Source of the DNA: Acetobacter oeni
GTDB taxonomy: Bacteria; Pseudomonadota; Alphaproteobacteria; Acetobacterales; Acetobacteraceae
Reading direction: 5' to 3'
Assembly (NCBI RefSeq): GCF_011516825.1
Contig: NZ_WOTA01000002.1
Span: forward strand, 186,001-250,000
Length of the DNA: 64,000 nt
Positions 54,918 through 63,791 of this stretch are shown here, piece by piece. The translations under genes and the position numbers were made by a program. Numbering within the stretch: position 1 is the first letter of the stretch; every line of letters begins with the position of its first letter. The notes beneath the pieces are model-generated. The model made no database searches. It worked only from the letters and a program-made list of their open reading frames with translations, and had not been told where the DNA came from.

Positions 54918-57371
54918 TCAGAAGCCGGTGGAGACCGAGACCATGGCGGCGAAGTTTCCGCCGACAAGATAGGTTGGAGCGCTGCCCGCGACGGCGACGC
55001 CGTTTGTCTGGATCTGGGTGTGGGCGTTGGAGGTATAGCTTGATCCGGAGAGGTAATGGTTATCGCCGATATTCATCAGGTTGAGCTGGATCTGCGGATG
55101 TCTGATGCGTCCGAAGGATTTCATACGATAGCCGAGTGTGACGTCGGATGTCAGATAGGCTGGCATTTTTTCGTCATCCATGAATGTGGTGTACTGCGTA
55201 TCCACATAGCGGAGCTGGAAGTTTCCGAAGAATGTGCCGTCGTCATAGTTGAGGCCGATGGCGCCGGTGAATTTCGGTGATGCGACGGCGATCTTGCCGG
55301 CTGTAGGCAGCAGGCCCGTTCCTGTGTTGAAATTATTATCAAAGGTGGAATGCAGGAACTGACCAGAAAAATACGGGCTGAAGTGGTGCCAGCGGCGGAA
55401 ACCGATTTCCGCCGAGACGCCGCGGGAGGTCTGGCCGCCGATATTGATCGGCGAAGCGACCATGAGATTTTCGCCGGGGATATAGCCTGTGGAGGTCACC
55501 TGGTGGTTAGTCATGTTGATATTAAACAGCGACATCGAGAAGTTATAGAACGAGCCCTGGCGCCGGTAGCCCAGTTCCTCGCCGATGGAGTATTCCGGCT
55601 TCAGACTTTGTGGCTGCTCGACGGCATGGGATGAGTTCGGATCGAAAATCTGGGAGTAAGCTTCGACGGATTCCGGCGCGCGGAAGGATGTCGTGCCGTT
55701 GATGAAGATCTGATCTTTCGGTGTGATCTGATAGCTGGCCGAGAACTGCGGCAGGGGTTCGAAATAGTTGCCCTGCATCTTGTAGGGATCGGCTCCCGGA
55801 ACGAGGTTGGTGCCCTGGCGTGACACCATGGCGACGCGGAAGCCGGCGCTGAGAGTCAGTTTGTCATTCAGGAGTTTCTGTGTGTCGGCGATGAACAGGG
55901 TATTCACCTGCTGCATGAAACTCAGATCGTAGCCGGAAAGGATTTTTCCGTTGACCTTGATGCTGTTGGCTGACCATCCCTGACCGTTGGCATCGACCGG
56001 CAGGAAGTCGGACAGCTCCGTGTGGGTTGTGTAGGCGTACCACCAGCCGAACGAAAAGGTATTGGAGCGGGTGATGTTCCAGTCAGCGGAGACGTTGAGG
56101 CCGCCGGTTTTCTGATCCCATGGATCGCGTCCTACGGTCAGGATACTGCCATTGGTGACTGTTCCTGTTCCCGGGTTAAGCGTTCCGTACTGGGTTGTGC
56201 CGTAATAACCGCCGGATGCCGGGATGTTTTCGCCGCCCAGGGACGGGCCGAACTGATGGACGTAATACGGTGTGACGTGCAGCTTCAGGCGATCGGCGAG
56301 CGTAAAGTGCATTGGCAGGACGACAAGCTGGCTGTTTATGTTCGACTGGTTGAGTTTGTAATAGTTGGCGTCTCCGGTGGTAAATTTCGAATCGTAGGCG
56401 AAACCGAGGCCGTACTGGCTCCACTGTGCTTTGGTGGGTTCGCGCCATGAGGTCGACTGTTGACGGTTATAGGAGAAGATCGCTGAAATACTGTTGCCGT
56501 CCCCCCATTCTTTCACGAATTTTGAGTCGACATGGTAGCGCATCATGCCGCCGGGGCCGCGAAAGTTATTATAGCCGGTATGTGAGAAGGAGACGAACCC
56601 GCGTATGCCGGAATTTCCGATATCTCCTGTTTCCAGACGGATGAATTCTTTGTTGGCGCTGTGAGTGCCGCCTCCGACATCGAGAAAGCCGCCCATTTTA
56701 TGAGCGGGGTTCATCTCGGTCGCGGTAATCTGACCGCCGACGGCGTTATAGAACGGGGCGTTCAGATCCGGCGCTCCCTGCGATACGGTGACGGACCCCA
56801 GATTTTCTGAGTCGACCAGCATCGAGGTGTAGGGTTCGTAGTTGATCGGGTCGGCCAGCGGGGCGCCTTCGAACAGATAACCGATCTGGGTTTCGTTCAT
56901 ACCACGCATGGAGATATGGTCGCCCGTCATGCCAAACGGGTCCTGGCTTGAAAACGTTACGCCCGGCAGTTCCGCGACCAGGGACGAGATATTGGCAGTT
57001 GGCGACTGTTTGGCGATGTAATCGCGCGTGATGCCGCTCTGTGATCGTGGCGCGGTCTGTGCCGGCATGAGGCCGCCACCGGGTGTATGGTTGGTGATGC
57101 CGGTTGCCGAGATGGAATGACCGGTAACGGAAACTTCTTCCGGCGCGCTCGTAAACTGGCCGAGAACGGAAGAGGATAATCCGGAAGCCGACGCGGAGCG
57201 GGGCGCGGCTGTTTTGCCCGTTTTCGGTGTTGCGGCGTGTTTGCTGGCATGTCGCGCGGTGGCGGGTGTTCCGGCGGTTGTGGTACTGTCGGCGCGGGCT
57301 TCGGTGTGCAGTGCCTGCAGGCCGATGAGGATACTACAGGAAACTGAAATCTGGCGGATGGATATACGCAT
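54918..57371 (-). CDS. TonB-dependent receptor of the GlcNAc/chitooligosaccharide locus
   Basis: An 817-residue protein. The signal peptide ends TEARA. The N-terminal linker is rich in Ala, Thr and Lys. EEVSVTGHSI is the TonB-box region, and the plug (SSLVAELPGVTFSSQDPFGMTGDHISMRGMNETQIGYLFEG) leads to a barrel that ends in FAAMVSVSTGF with a terminal Phe. The locus suggests uptake of GlcNAc oligomers through the outer membrane. AGAGGAA lies 8 bases before ATG 57371. The closest characterised receptor cannot be told by eye. Confidence 0.9.
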   Translation of the reverse strand: MRISIRQISVSCSILIGLQALHTEARADSTTTAGTPATARHASKHAATPKTGKTAAPRSASASGLSSSVLGQFTSAPEEVSVTGHSISATGITNHTPGGGLMPAQTAPRSQSGITRDYIAKQSPTANISSLVAELPGVTFSSQDPFGMTGDHISMRGMNETQIGYLFEGAPLADPINYEPYTSMLVDSENLGSVTVSQGAPDLNAPFYNAVGGQITATEMNPAHKMGGFLDVGGGTHSANKEFIRLETGDIGNSGIRGFVSFSHTGYNNFRGPGGMMRYHVDSKFVKEWGDGNSISAIFSYNRQQSTSWREPTKAQWSQYGLGFAYDSKFTTGDANYYKLNQSNINSQLVVLPMHFTLADRLKLHVTPYYVHQFGPSLGGENIPASGGYYGTTQYGTLNPGTGTVTNGSILTVGRDPWDQKTGGLNVSADWNITRSNTFSFGWWYAYTTHTELSDFLPVDANGQGWSANSIKVNGKILSGYDLSFMQQVNTLFIADTQKLLNDKLTLSAGFRVAMVSRQGTNLVPGADPYKMQGNYFEPLPQFSASYQITPKDQIFINGTTSFRAPESVEAYSQIFDPNSSHAVEQPQSLKPEYSIGEELGYRRQGSFYNFSMSLFNINMTNHQVTSTGYIPGENLMVASPINIGGQTSRGVSAEIGFRRWHHFSPYFSGQFLHSTFDNNFNTGTGLLPTAGKIAVASPKFTGAIGLNYDDGTFFGNFQLRYVDTQYTTFMDDEKMPAYLTSDVTLGYRMKSFGRIRHPQIQLNLMNIGDNHYLSGSSYTSNAHTQIQTNGVAVAGSAPTYLVGGNFAAMVSVSTGF

Positions 57372-57479
57372 TATATCAATTCCTCTGGCAGGCCATGATC
57401 CGCGGGGGCATGCTGTTATTGCGTTATGGCAATTAGAATGACCGGATTTCATTTGTATGCAATAGTTACGAAAACGTAG

Positions 57480-57494
57480 CTATTTAATTTACAA
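57480..57494. promoter_or_regulatory. Candidate operator upstream of the GlcNAc TonB receptor
   Basis: CTATTTAATTTACAA matches CTATTATATTTACAA at 58828-58842 in 13 of 15 positions. Both lie 107-117 bases before genes of the GlcNAc locus. It may bind the ROK repressor encoded between them. The motif is AT-rich, so chance similarity is possible. Confidence 0.35.
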
Positions 57495-57581
57495 GGTGAA
57501 CAAACATTTTTCAGGAGTGGCCGCGATATTGTTGCGGAAAGGACACAAATTTATTGCGGTGGCAGCACTGCGGATCTTTTG

Positions 57582-58739
57582 TCAGCCGGCTTCCGGTCCG
57601 AAGATGAAATAGTGCGCTGCCAGGCTGGCCGCGCCTCCGGCGAAGCTTTCCGCGGCGAAATCCCTGAAATGGATCATCGTTCTGACGCCGGCCCGATGCA
57701 GGATGTGCGTTTCGGCTTCCTTGAGAAGCGCGTGGCCGAACACGCTGTCATGCAGGACGCTGTCGAGCATGACGACCACGTGGCTCGGGTCGAGCATCTG
57801 GATCAGCTGGGCGGTAGCAAGGCCCATTGCCGAGCCAGCCTGATGGAGGATTGCGAGCGGCTCCGGCTGGCCTTTTGCGGCCAGAGCGGTCAGGGTGGAA
57901 ATATCGGTGGGCTGACCGGCGCGATGCGCGGCGTTGCTGATGGCCAGCAGGGACGCGACGGTTTCCAGGCACCCCTTGTTGCCGCAGCGGCAGGGCAGGG
58001 CACCGAATCCTTCAAGCGCCACGGGGGCGTGGGAGAGTTCGCCGGCACCCCCGAAATGGCCACGGAGCAGGCGGCCGTTGACGATATGCGCGCAGCCGAT
58101 GCCGTGGCTGACGAACACCATGCTGAAGTCCGGGCTGCCCCGGAGGGTGCCGAACAGCTGCTCTCCGAGGATAAGCGCGTTGGCGTCGTTTTCGACCCAG
58201 GTTGGCAGTCCGGTGCGTTCGGCCAGAGCCGTGCCGATATTCACGTTGCGCCAGCCAAGGGCTGTGCAGGTGACGCAGGTGTGGCGGTCGTGTGAGACGA
58301 AGCCCGGAAGGGCGATGCCGATTCCGGAGAGGCGTTCCGCCGCGTCTCCGGCTTCTTCCCTGAGTTGCAGAATACCGTCGGCGAGGCTCCTGATGGCCTG
58401 TTCGGGATCGGACAGTCGCGGGATTTCGACGCGGGCGTGGACGGTGCCGTGCAGGTCGGTGAGGAGCAGGACGGCCGGGTCCTGCTGAAGCGAGATTCCG
58501 ATGAAACTTGCCGCGTCCGCGCGGACGGCGAGTGAAACGGAGGGCCGGCCGACGCCGAAAATCAGTTCCTGCTCGCAGAGAATGTTTTGCGCCAGGAGGT
58601 CGCGGACCAGCCCGGAGATGGTGGCTTTGCTGAGGCCCAGGAGTGTTGCCAGTTCGGTGCGGCTTCTGGAGCCTTCCCTGCTGATCGCGCTCAGGATCTG
58701 GCGATGGCCGGCTGACAGCGTGGAGGGCCGTGGCTGCAT
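57582..58739 (-). CDS. ROK-family transcriptional repressor (NagC-like)
   Basis: A 385-residue protein. The N-terminal winged helix (SRTELATLLGLSKATISGLVRDLLAQNIL) is followed by a ROK sugar-kinase-like domain with VENDANALILGEQLFG, GIGCAHIVNGRLL, GELSHAPV and the zinc motif CRCGNKGCLE. NagC-type repressors release DNA on binding GlcNAc-6-phosphate. It probably controls the operon that starts with the TonB receptor and the divergent kinase gene. Confidence 0.9.
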   Translation of the reverse strand: MQPRPSTLSAGHRQILSAISREGSRSRTELATLLGLSKATISGLVRDLLAQNILCEQELIFGVGRPSVSLAVRADAASFIGISLQQDPAVLLLTDLHGTVHARVEIPRLSDPEQAIRSLADGILQLREEAGDAAERLSGIGIALPGFVSHDRHTCVTCTALGWRNVNIGTALAERTGLPTWVENDANALILGEQLFGTLRGSPDFSMVFVSHGIGCAHIVNGRLLRGHFGGAGELSHAPVALEGFGALPCRCGNKGCLETVASLLAISNAAHRAGQPTDISTLTALAAKGQPEPLAILHQAGSAMGLATAQLIQMLDPSHVVVMLDSVLHDSVFGHALLKEAETHILHRAGVRTMIHFRDFAAESFAGGAASLAAHYFIFGPEAG

Positions 58740-58827
58740 CGTGCGTTCCTGACTGACGGTTCCGAAGGGATTGGTATCTTTCTGGCCGACTTATTTCAGC
58801 GGGTAAACCATAAGACCGTCAATATCA

Positions 58828-58842
58828 CTATTATATTTACAA
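58828..58842. promoter_or_regulatory. Candidate operator upstream of the ROK kinase gene
   Basis: CTATTATATTTACAA, a 13/15 match to the site at 57480. It lies in the divergent region between the repressor and kinase genes. It also overlaps a TATTAT that could be a -10 element. Confidence 0.35.
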
Positions 58843-58959
58843 ATCAGAAGCTGACCGGTAACCGGGGAGCCATGAGGATGTTGATGTGCGGATGATGGCA
58901 TGGCGATCTGTCGCGTCAGTGGTCCGGCTTTCAGTATCCGGATCGAGATGGAAGCGGGC

Positions 58960-59880
58960 ATGATTCTCTGTGCGGATATTGGCGGTTCGTTTATCGATTT
59001 TGCTGTGATGTCCGCGGACGGTGAGATGACGCACCGGCAGGCTTTGCCGACACCGGTCGGCGACCTCGATGCTTTTACGGAAAATCTGGCGTCTCTTTGT
59101 GCATCCTGGCCGGGTGTACCATTACATATCGCGATTGCGGGTGTGGAAGACCCGGCGACCGGGATTGTGAATGCAGCGAATATTCCCTGTCTTGCGACTG
59201 TGCATCTGGCGGAATTATTGCGGATTCGGACCGGACATCCTGTTCTGATTGCCAACGATGCGGACTGTTTCGCGCTTGCGGAGGCGCGTTTTGGCGTGGC
59301 GCGGGGTCATGCCAATGTTTTCGGGATTATTCTCGGCACCGGCGTTGGCGGCGGGCATGTCATTGACGGACGTATTGTGCAGGGGTTGGGGGGTGTGACG
59401 GGGGAGTGGGGGCACGGACCCTTTATTATTCCGCCGCCCGGCGGGACGGATCTGTCCGCTTTTATTCCTTCTTTCCGGTGTGGGTGCGGTCAGATCGGTT
59501 GTCTGGACACGATTGCCGGCGCGCGCGCGCTGGAGCGTCTGCATGTGTGGGCGGGGGGCGAGGCGTCCGACAGTCGTTCCATTCTGTCCGCCTGGGAGCG
59601 GGGTGAGGCGCGGGCGGTTCGCACGATGACGTTTTATCTGCATTATCTGAGTGCGGCTCTGGCACTTGTTGTGAATGTGACGGGGTGCAGCATTATTCCG
59701 GTTGGGGGTGGTCTGGGTAATTCCGCCGCGCTGGTCGCGGCGGCCGACCGGGCGGTACGTCAGAGAATTCTTGTGAAAGATTCAGGTGTTCTTGTGAGGC
59801 AGGCTGTTCTGTCCCGGGATGCCGGACTTCTGGGCGCGGCCTGTCTTGAGCCTGTGTATGATCGGGTTATGTGCCGGTAA
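58960..59880 (+). CDS. ROK-family N-acetylglucosamine kinase-like protein
   Basis: A 306-residue protein without an HTH domain. CADIGGSFIDFAVM is the ATP phosphate-1 motif, IANDADCFALAEARFG holds the catalytic Asp, GTGVGGGHVIDGRIV is the phosphate-2 loop, GEWGHGPF the sugar-binding EWGH, and CGCGQIGCLDTIAG the zinc site. It likely phosphorylates GlcNAc (NagK-like). The ATG at 58960 has GGAAG 5 bases upstream; ATG 58948 is an alternative. It is divergent from the repressor gene. Confidence 0.86.
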   Translation: MILCADIGGSFIDFAVMSADGEMTHRQALPTPVGDLDAFTENLASLCASWPGVPLHIAIAGVEDPATGIVNAANIPCLATVHLAELLRIRTGHPVLIANDADCFALAEARFGVARGHANVFGIILGTGVGGGHVIDGRIVQGLGGVTGEWGHGPFIIPPPGGTDLSAFIPSFRCGCGQIGCLDTIAGARALERLHVWAGGEASDSRSILSAWERGEARAVRTMTFYLHYLSAALALVVNVTGCSIIPVGGGLGNSAALVAAADRAVRQRILVKDSGVLVRQAVLSRDAGLLGAACLEPVYDRVMCR

Positions 59881-59897
59881 CGGCCGGCGGCCCTGTG

Positions 59898-60019
59898 CGG
59901 GCTTTGGCCGAACCCGGCAGGAGCCACAGATCCCGGCACTCCGGATCCGCTGATAAATCAGCAAACCGGTTTCCGGAGGCTGCCGGCCTGCTGGCGGGTC
60001 AGAGGGCAAAGCCCTCAGA
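59898..60019. repeat. Dispersed GC-rich intergenic repeat, unit 7
   Basis: It contains cgggctttggccgaacccgg, caggagccacagatcccgg, aaaccggtttccggagg and agagggcaaagccctcag, matching the unit at 48.2 kb in order. It lies between the kinase gene and trxA. Confidence 0.76.
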
Positions 60020-60106
60020 AGGGCGGCCATTCTTAATGCCGGGAGGGGGTTGACCCCGGACGATCCCGGACCAACTGTTCAGGCACACAAGATCGGGAAG
60101 ACTATC

Positions 60107-60433
60107 ATGAGTGAAAACACTGTTGCCGTCAGCGACACCACCTTTGACACTGATGTTCTCAAATCCGCTGAGCCGGTTCTGGTCGATTTCTGGGCGGAGT
60201 GGTGCGGCCCGTGCAAGATGATCGCTCCGGCGCTCGAAGAGATTGGCGCGGAGTTTAAGGGCAAGCTCAAGGTGGCCAAAGTGAATATCGACGAGAATCC
60301 GCAGACGCCGACCAGCTTTGGTGTTCGTGGCATTCCGACACTGATCCTTTTCAAGGATGGCAAGCCCGTGGAAACGAAGATCGGTGCGATGCCCAAGAGC
60401 CAGCTTAAGGCATGGGTGCAGGGCCTCGTCTGA
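60107..60433 (+). CDS. trxA: Thioredoxin
   Basis: A 108-residue protein. [23 protein letters not shown] carries the WCGPC active site (near residues 31-35). The buried Asp (VDFWA) and the cis-Pro in [14 protein letters not shown] are present. It is the general cytoplasmic disulfide reductant. ATG 60107 fits the family N-terminus, and GGGAAG lies upstream. Confidence 0.96.
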   Translation: MSENTVAVSDTTFDTDVLKSAEPVLVDFWAEWCGPCKMIAPALEEIGAEFKGKLKVAKVNIDENPQTPTSFGVRGIPTLILFKDGKPVETKIGAMPKSQLKAWVQGLV

Positions 60434-60570
60434 TCTGTTTGTCATTTTTGCCCGTTCCGGGCGGGGAGTTCAGGCTCTCTGTCCGGAGCGGCTGGCTGAT
60501 CGTGGTCTGAGTGTTCAGATCATTCTGACAGTGGTTGCATTTGCGTCGTAACCCGCTTAATAATTGTCTT

Positions 60571-60684
60571 ATGACTGATGGTCGCGCCCTTTCTGAGTCG
60601 ATGCCGCGCTTTTGCGCGCCGATGATGCGCGGCCTGTCTCTGCCTCTTCTATCGCAGCTTTCCCTTCGACTTATCCGCCCCTGA
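60571..60684 (+). CDS. leuL: Leucine-rich leader peptide of leuA (putative attenuator)
   Basis: A 37-codon frame ending in TGA at 60682-60684, 124 bases before leuA. Its second half, GLSLPLLSQLSLRLIRP, has seven leucines in twelve consecutive residues, using CTG, CTT and the rarer CTA. This is the pattern of amino-acid biosynthesis leader peptides, where ribosome stalling senses charged tRNA-Leu. The start may be a later Met (60601, 60622 or 60625), since no ribosome site is obvious at 60571. The stop codon lies inside a stable hairpin (60678-60720). Confidence 0.72.
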   Translation: MTDGRALSESMPRFCAPMMRGLSLPLLSQLSLRLIRP

Positions 60685-60745
60685 GCGAGCAGTCCGGCGC
60701 GATGTCGGCACGCTTAGGGGACAGTGGTAAAATGTTTTTCGTGCC
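60678..60745 (+). promoter_or_regulatory. Leader RNA hairpins upstream of leuA (attenuation region)
   Basis: CCCCTGAGCG (60678-60687) pairs with CGCTTAGGGG (60711-60720), with an inner stem CCGGC/GTCGG (60694-60708). Seventeen-odd bases later comes TTTTTC (60735-60740). GGCACG (60707-60712) could instead pair with CGTGCC (60740-60745), which would disrupt the first hairpin. The arrangement suggests a switch linked to translation of the leader peptide. Confidence 0.5.
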
Positions 60746-60808
60746 AGCCATGGCCGGAATCAGGGAGCGGGCTGTCAGCGTCCGCACAGACAGAGATTTG
60801 AGGCTTCT

Positions 60809-62383
60809 ATGACGACCTTCGACCATCCTTCCTTCGGGCGCATTACTGACGACCGGGTCTTTATTTTCGATACAACGCTGCGCGACGGAGAGCAGTCTCC
60901 TGGCTTTTCGATGAATCTTGAAGAGAAGCTGCGTATGGCGGAAGCCCTGGCGGATCTTGGCGCAGATGTGATCGAAGCTGGTTTTCCGGTGGCTTCTAAA
61001 GGTGATTTCGAATCTGTCGCGGAGATTGCCCGCGTTGTTCGGGGTTCGGTTGTCTGTGCGCTGGCCCGTTCGGGTGGTAAAAACGATATTACGGTGGCCG
61101 GGCAGGCGATTGCGCATGCCGAACGTGGCCGGATTCATCACTTTATTTCGACGTCTCCGCTGCACATGAAATATAAGCTGCGGATGGAGCCGGAAACGGT
61201 TCTGGATATTATCACGACCGGCAATAAAGCAGCCCGTAATCTGACGGATGATGTTGAATGGTCCGCTGAGGATGGCTCCCGGACTGAGCCTGATTTTCTG
61301 TGTCGCTGTGTCGAGGCGGCGATTGCGGCGGGTGCGACGACGATCAACATTCCCGATACGGTCGGGTATGCGACGCCGGAGGACATGGAGCGTATTTTCT
61401 CCATGCTGAAGAACCGGGTGCCCGGCGCTGACAGCGTTATTTTTTCCGCGCATAATCATAATGATCTGGGTCTCGGTGTTGCGAACACGCTTGCCTCGCT
61501 GCGTGGGGGCGCGCGTCAGATCGAATGCACGATCAACGGCATTGGCGAGCGTGCCGGTAATGCGGCGCTCGAAGAGATCATCATGGTGCTGCGCACGCGG
61601 CATGACCAGTATCCGTTCACCAACCGGATCCAGACTGAAAAACTGCTGAAACTGTCACGGATGCTCTCCACGACGACGGGTTTTGACGTGCAGCCGAACA
61701 AGGCGATTGTCGGTCGCAATGCCTTCGCTCATGAGAGCGGTATTCATCAGGATGGCGTGCTGAAAAATGCCGCGACGTATGAGATTATGACGCCGGAGAG
61801 TGTGGGCTGGTCGAAATCTTCTCTGGTTCTGGGCAAACATTCCGGTCGTGCCGCGTTCCGCGACAAGCTGGCGGCGCTGGGGTATACGCTCGGTGACAAT
61901 CAGCTGAACGATGCTTTTGCGCGCTTCAAGGATCTCGCGGACCGGAAGAAGGTGGTTTACGACGACGACATTGTTGCGCTGGTTGACGATGAAGTGCGCG
62001 ATCACCAGCGTATCCGTTTTCTGTCGCTTGATGTCTGCGCCGGCTCTCGTCGCCCGGCTGAAGCCACGCTTGAACTGGAGCTCGACGGTGAGCTGGTGGA
62101 AGCGACGGCGACGGGCAACGGGCCGGTCGATGCCGCGTTTAACGCGATCCGGAGCGCCTGCCCTCATACGGCCCGTCTGGCGCTTTATTCAGTTGGAGCC
62201 GTGACCGAGGGAACCGATGCGCAGGCCCGCACGACGGTTCGTCTGGAAGAGGACGGAAAACTGGTTGACGGGCAGGGGGCGGATGCGGACACGGTCGTTT
62301 CCGCCGTGCGTGCGTATGTTCATGCTCTGAACAAGCTGCTGGTCAAGCGGGCTCGTACGGAGCCGGAGGCCCTTCCGGCCTGA
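60809..62383 (+). CDS. leuA: 2-isopropylmalate synthase
   Basis: A 524-residue protein. IFDTTLRDGEQSPGFSMNLEEKL is the DRE-TIM signature with the metal Asp and catalytic Arg. FSAHNHNDLGLGVANTLA carries the HxH metal ligands, and NGIGERAGNAALEE is the second signature. The C-terminal ~130 residues (AEATLELELDGELVEATATGNGPVDAAFNAI) form the leucine-binding regulatory domain. It condenses acetyl-CoA with 2-oxoisovalerate. GAGG precedes the ATG. Control is probably by attenuation and by leucine feedback. Confidence 0.97.
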   Translation: MTTFDHPSFGRITDDRVFIFDTTLRDGEQSPGFSMNLEEKLRMAEALADLGADVIEAGFPVASKGDFESVAEIARVVRGSVVCALARSGGKNDITVAGQAIAHAERGRIHHFISTSPLHMKYKLRMEPETVLDIITTGNKAARNLTDDVEWSAEDGSRTEPDFLCRCVEAAIAAGATTINIPDTVGYATPEDMERIFSMLKNRVPGADSVIFSAHNHNDLGLGVANTLASLRGGARQIECTINGIGERAGNAALEEIIMVLRTRHDQYPFTNRIQTEKLLKLSRMLSTTTGFDVQPNKAIVGRNAFAHESGIHQDGVLKNAATYEIMTPESVGWSKSSLVLGKHSGRAAFRDKLAALGYTLGDNQLNDAFARFKDLADRKKVVYDDDIVALVDDEVRDHQRIRFLSLDVCAGSRRPAEATLELELDGELVEATATGNGPVDAAFNAIRSACPHTARLALYSVGAVTEGTDAQARTTVRLEEDGKLVDGQGADADTVVSAVRAYVHALNKLLVKRARTEPEALPA

Positions 62384-62404
62384 TTGCGGCGGGGGGAGAG
62401 TGGT

Positions 62405-62443
62405 GCGCAGATCCGGCAGAGTGTCTGCCGGATCTGCGCTTTT
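62405..62443 (+). terminator. Strong intrinsic terminator after leuA
   Basis: GCGCAGATCCGGCAGA (62405-62420) pairs perfectly with TCTGCCGGATCTGCGC (62424-62439) across gtg, followed by TTTT. It lies between convergent genes, with the next minus-strand stop at 62443. Confidence 0.95.
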
Positions 62444-63204
62444 CAGAACGAAACACCGTCGTCATCCGTATCTTTGCTGGTTTCGTCGCTACGTTCCGGG
62501 GACACGGATACGGAGCCGAGACCCGTAATATGCTTTTCCAGCGTATGCGGGGTGCGGGTCAGTGTGACGGATCCGACGCCGGAGATCGAAATACTGGCCC
62601 GGTCTGTCGGGCCGGCTTTGACCGATCCCGCTCCGGCAATGCTGATATCCGCATCTTTTATGGCCATAGCGGAAAGATTCATACTGCTGGCTCCTGCCGA
62701 TGAGAGAGTGACCTTGTCCGCGTGGCCGCTGCCGTCGATGCTGGCGGCGCCGCTGACGGAGAGTTTCAGTTCAGGGAGTGCGATATTGTTCAGCTGCGCG
62801 GAGGCGGCTGAACTGATGGTCAGGTCGCTGAGCGCCGGCGCTGTAATGTGCAGCACGATCCCGTTGTGATGACGGGAACGCCATCGCCAGGGATGTTTAT
62901 CGTCGCTGATGATATTGTTCGAGAGAGTGATCGTGCTGATGCGGTCCTGTGGCCCCTCCGCAGTAATTCTTGCGGCTGGTCCCTGTGTGTAAATGACCTC
63001 TGCGGGTAATGAGATTTCGATCCGGCTTCCGCCGTTCCAGGGCAGATCGCGTGTCACTCGGGGGGAACGATCCCGCCTGTCGTCCGCGTCGGAGAAATCG
63101 AAATGGCTGGTCACGGAGACGGGGCCGAGGGCGTGCATGACGGAAAAGCAGCCGATTGAAAGAACAGCGCCGCCCGCAGCGGCGATAACAAGTCCGCGAA
63201 TCAT
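62443..63204 (-). CDS. Exported GIN-domain (DUF2807) beta-solenoid protein
   Basis: A 253-residue protein. An N-terminal hydrophobic segment (GLVIAAAGGAVLSIGCF) serves as signal or anchor. From about residue 60 it has short repeated strands (LSDLTISSAASAQLNNI, LKLSVSGAASIDGSG, KVTLSSAGASSMNLS, DADISIAGAGSVKAG, ASISISGVGSVTLT), the right-handed beta-solenoid of DUF2807/GIN domains. The end is acidic. It overlaps the HAAS gene by 4 bp and forms a PadR-HAAS-GIN set. The function is unknown. Confidence 0.87.
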   Translation of the reverse strand: MIRGLVIAAAGGAVLSIGCFSVMHALGPVSVTSHFDFSDADDRRDRSPRVTRDLPWNGGSRIEISLPAEVIYTQGPAARITAEGPQDRISTITLSNNIISDDKHPWRWRSRHHNGIVLHITAPALSDLTISSAASAQLNNIALPELKLSVSGAASIDGSGHADKVTLSSAGASSMNLSAMAIKDADISIAGAGSVKAGPTDRASISISGVGSVTLTRTPHTLEKHITGLGSVSVSPERSDETSKDTDDDGVSF

Positions 63205-63791
63205 GATGATACTCCGCCAGACAGGGGTGAACCGGGGGAAATCAGACGAAAATGGGCTCTGGCATAGCGTGAAATCAGGTTGGTCAGTCCGATCAGGAAC
63301 AGGGCGCAGAAGGCGCTTCCCGATATGCCTGCGCCGAGAGTTCCAAGGCTGAGAAGGACATTTTGCAGCCAGGTGCCATCCGACAAAGGCAGGATGTTCA
63401 GAAGGGCCAGGGGCAGTCCGATCAGGCCGATGAGATCGGTGCAGAGGGCGATCAGCGCGAGACAGAAGACGATCACCAGAACGATAATCAGTACGGGCGC
63501 CACGATCAGCACGTCGAGGGCGACCAGTCCGAGCAGGCCAAGGATGGCGCCAAGGGCAGCCGCCATGCTGCGTTCATCCTCCCAGCGGCGGATCCCGGCT
63601 TCCGCGCGGAGTTCCCGGGCCAGGCGGGCCGGGTCGCCGAGATGTCTGGCGATATCGGCATCGCTGCGTCCGGCTTTGCGCCCCTCATCGAAATGTCCTT
63701 CATAATCCTGAAGAATATCGCTGACCGTATCTGCCGGCATGCCGCGCAGCCCTGTGGCGAGGCGGCGCATGAAGTCCTCTTTTTCGTTCAT
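63201..63791 (-). CDS. HAAS-domain (DUF1700-like) membrane protein
   Basis: A 196-residue protein. The N-terminal ~65 residues (KEDFMRRLATGLRGMPADTVSDILQDYEGHFDEGRKAGRSDADIARHLGDPARLARELRAE) are a HAAS domain, followed by several membrane helices (AALGAILGLLGLVALDVLIVAPVLIIVLVIVF and others). HAAS proteins usually pair with PadR regulators. It overlaps both neighbours by 4 bp, so the three genes are translated together. Confidence 0.88.
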   Translation of the reverse strand: MNEKEDFMRRLATGLRGMPADTVSDILQDYEGHFDEGRKAGRSDADIARHLGDPARLARELRAEAGIRRWEDERSMAAALGAILGLLGLVALDVLIVAPVLIIVLVIVFCLALIALCTDLIGLIGLPLALLNILPLSDGTWLQNVLLSLGTLGAGISGSAFCALFLIGLTNLISRYARAHFRLISPGSPLSGGVSS

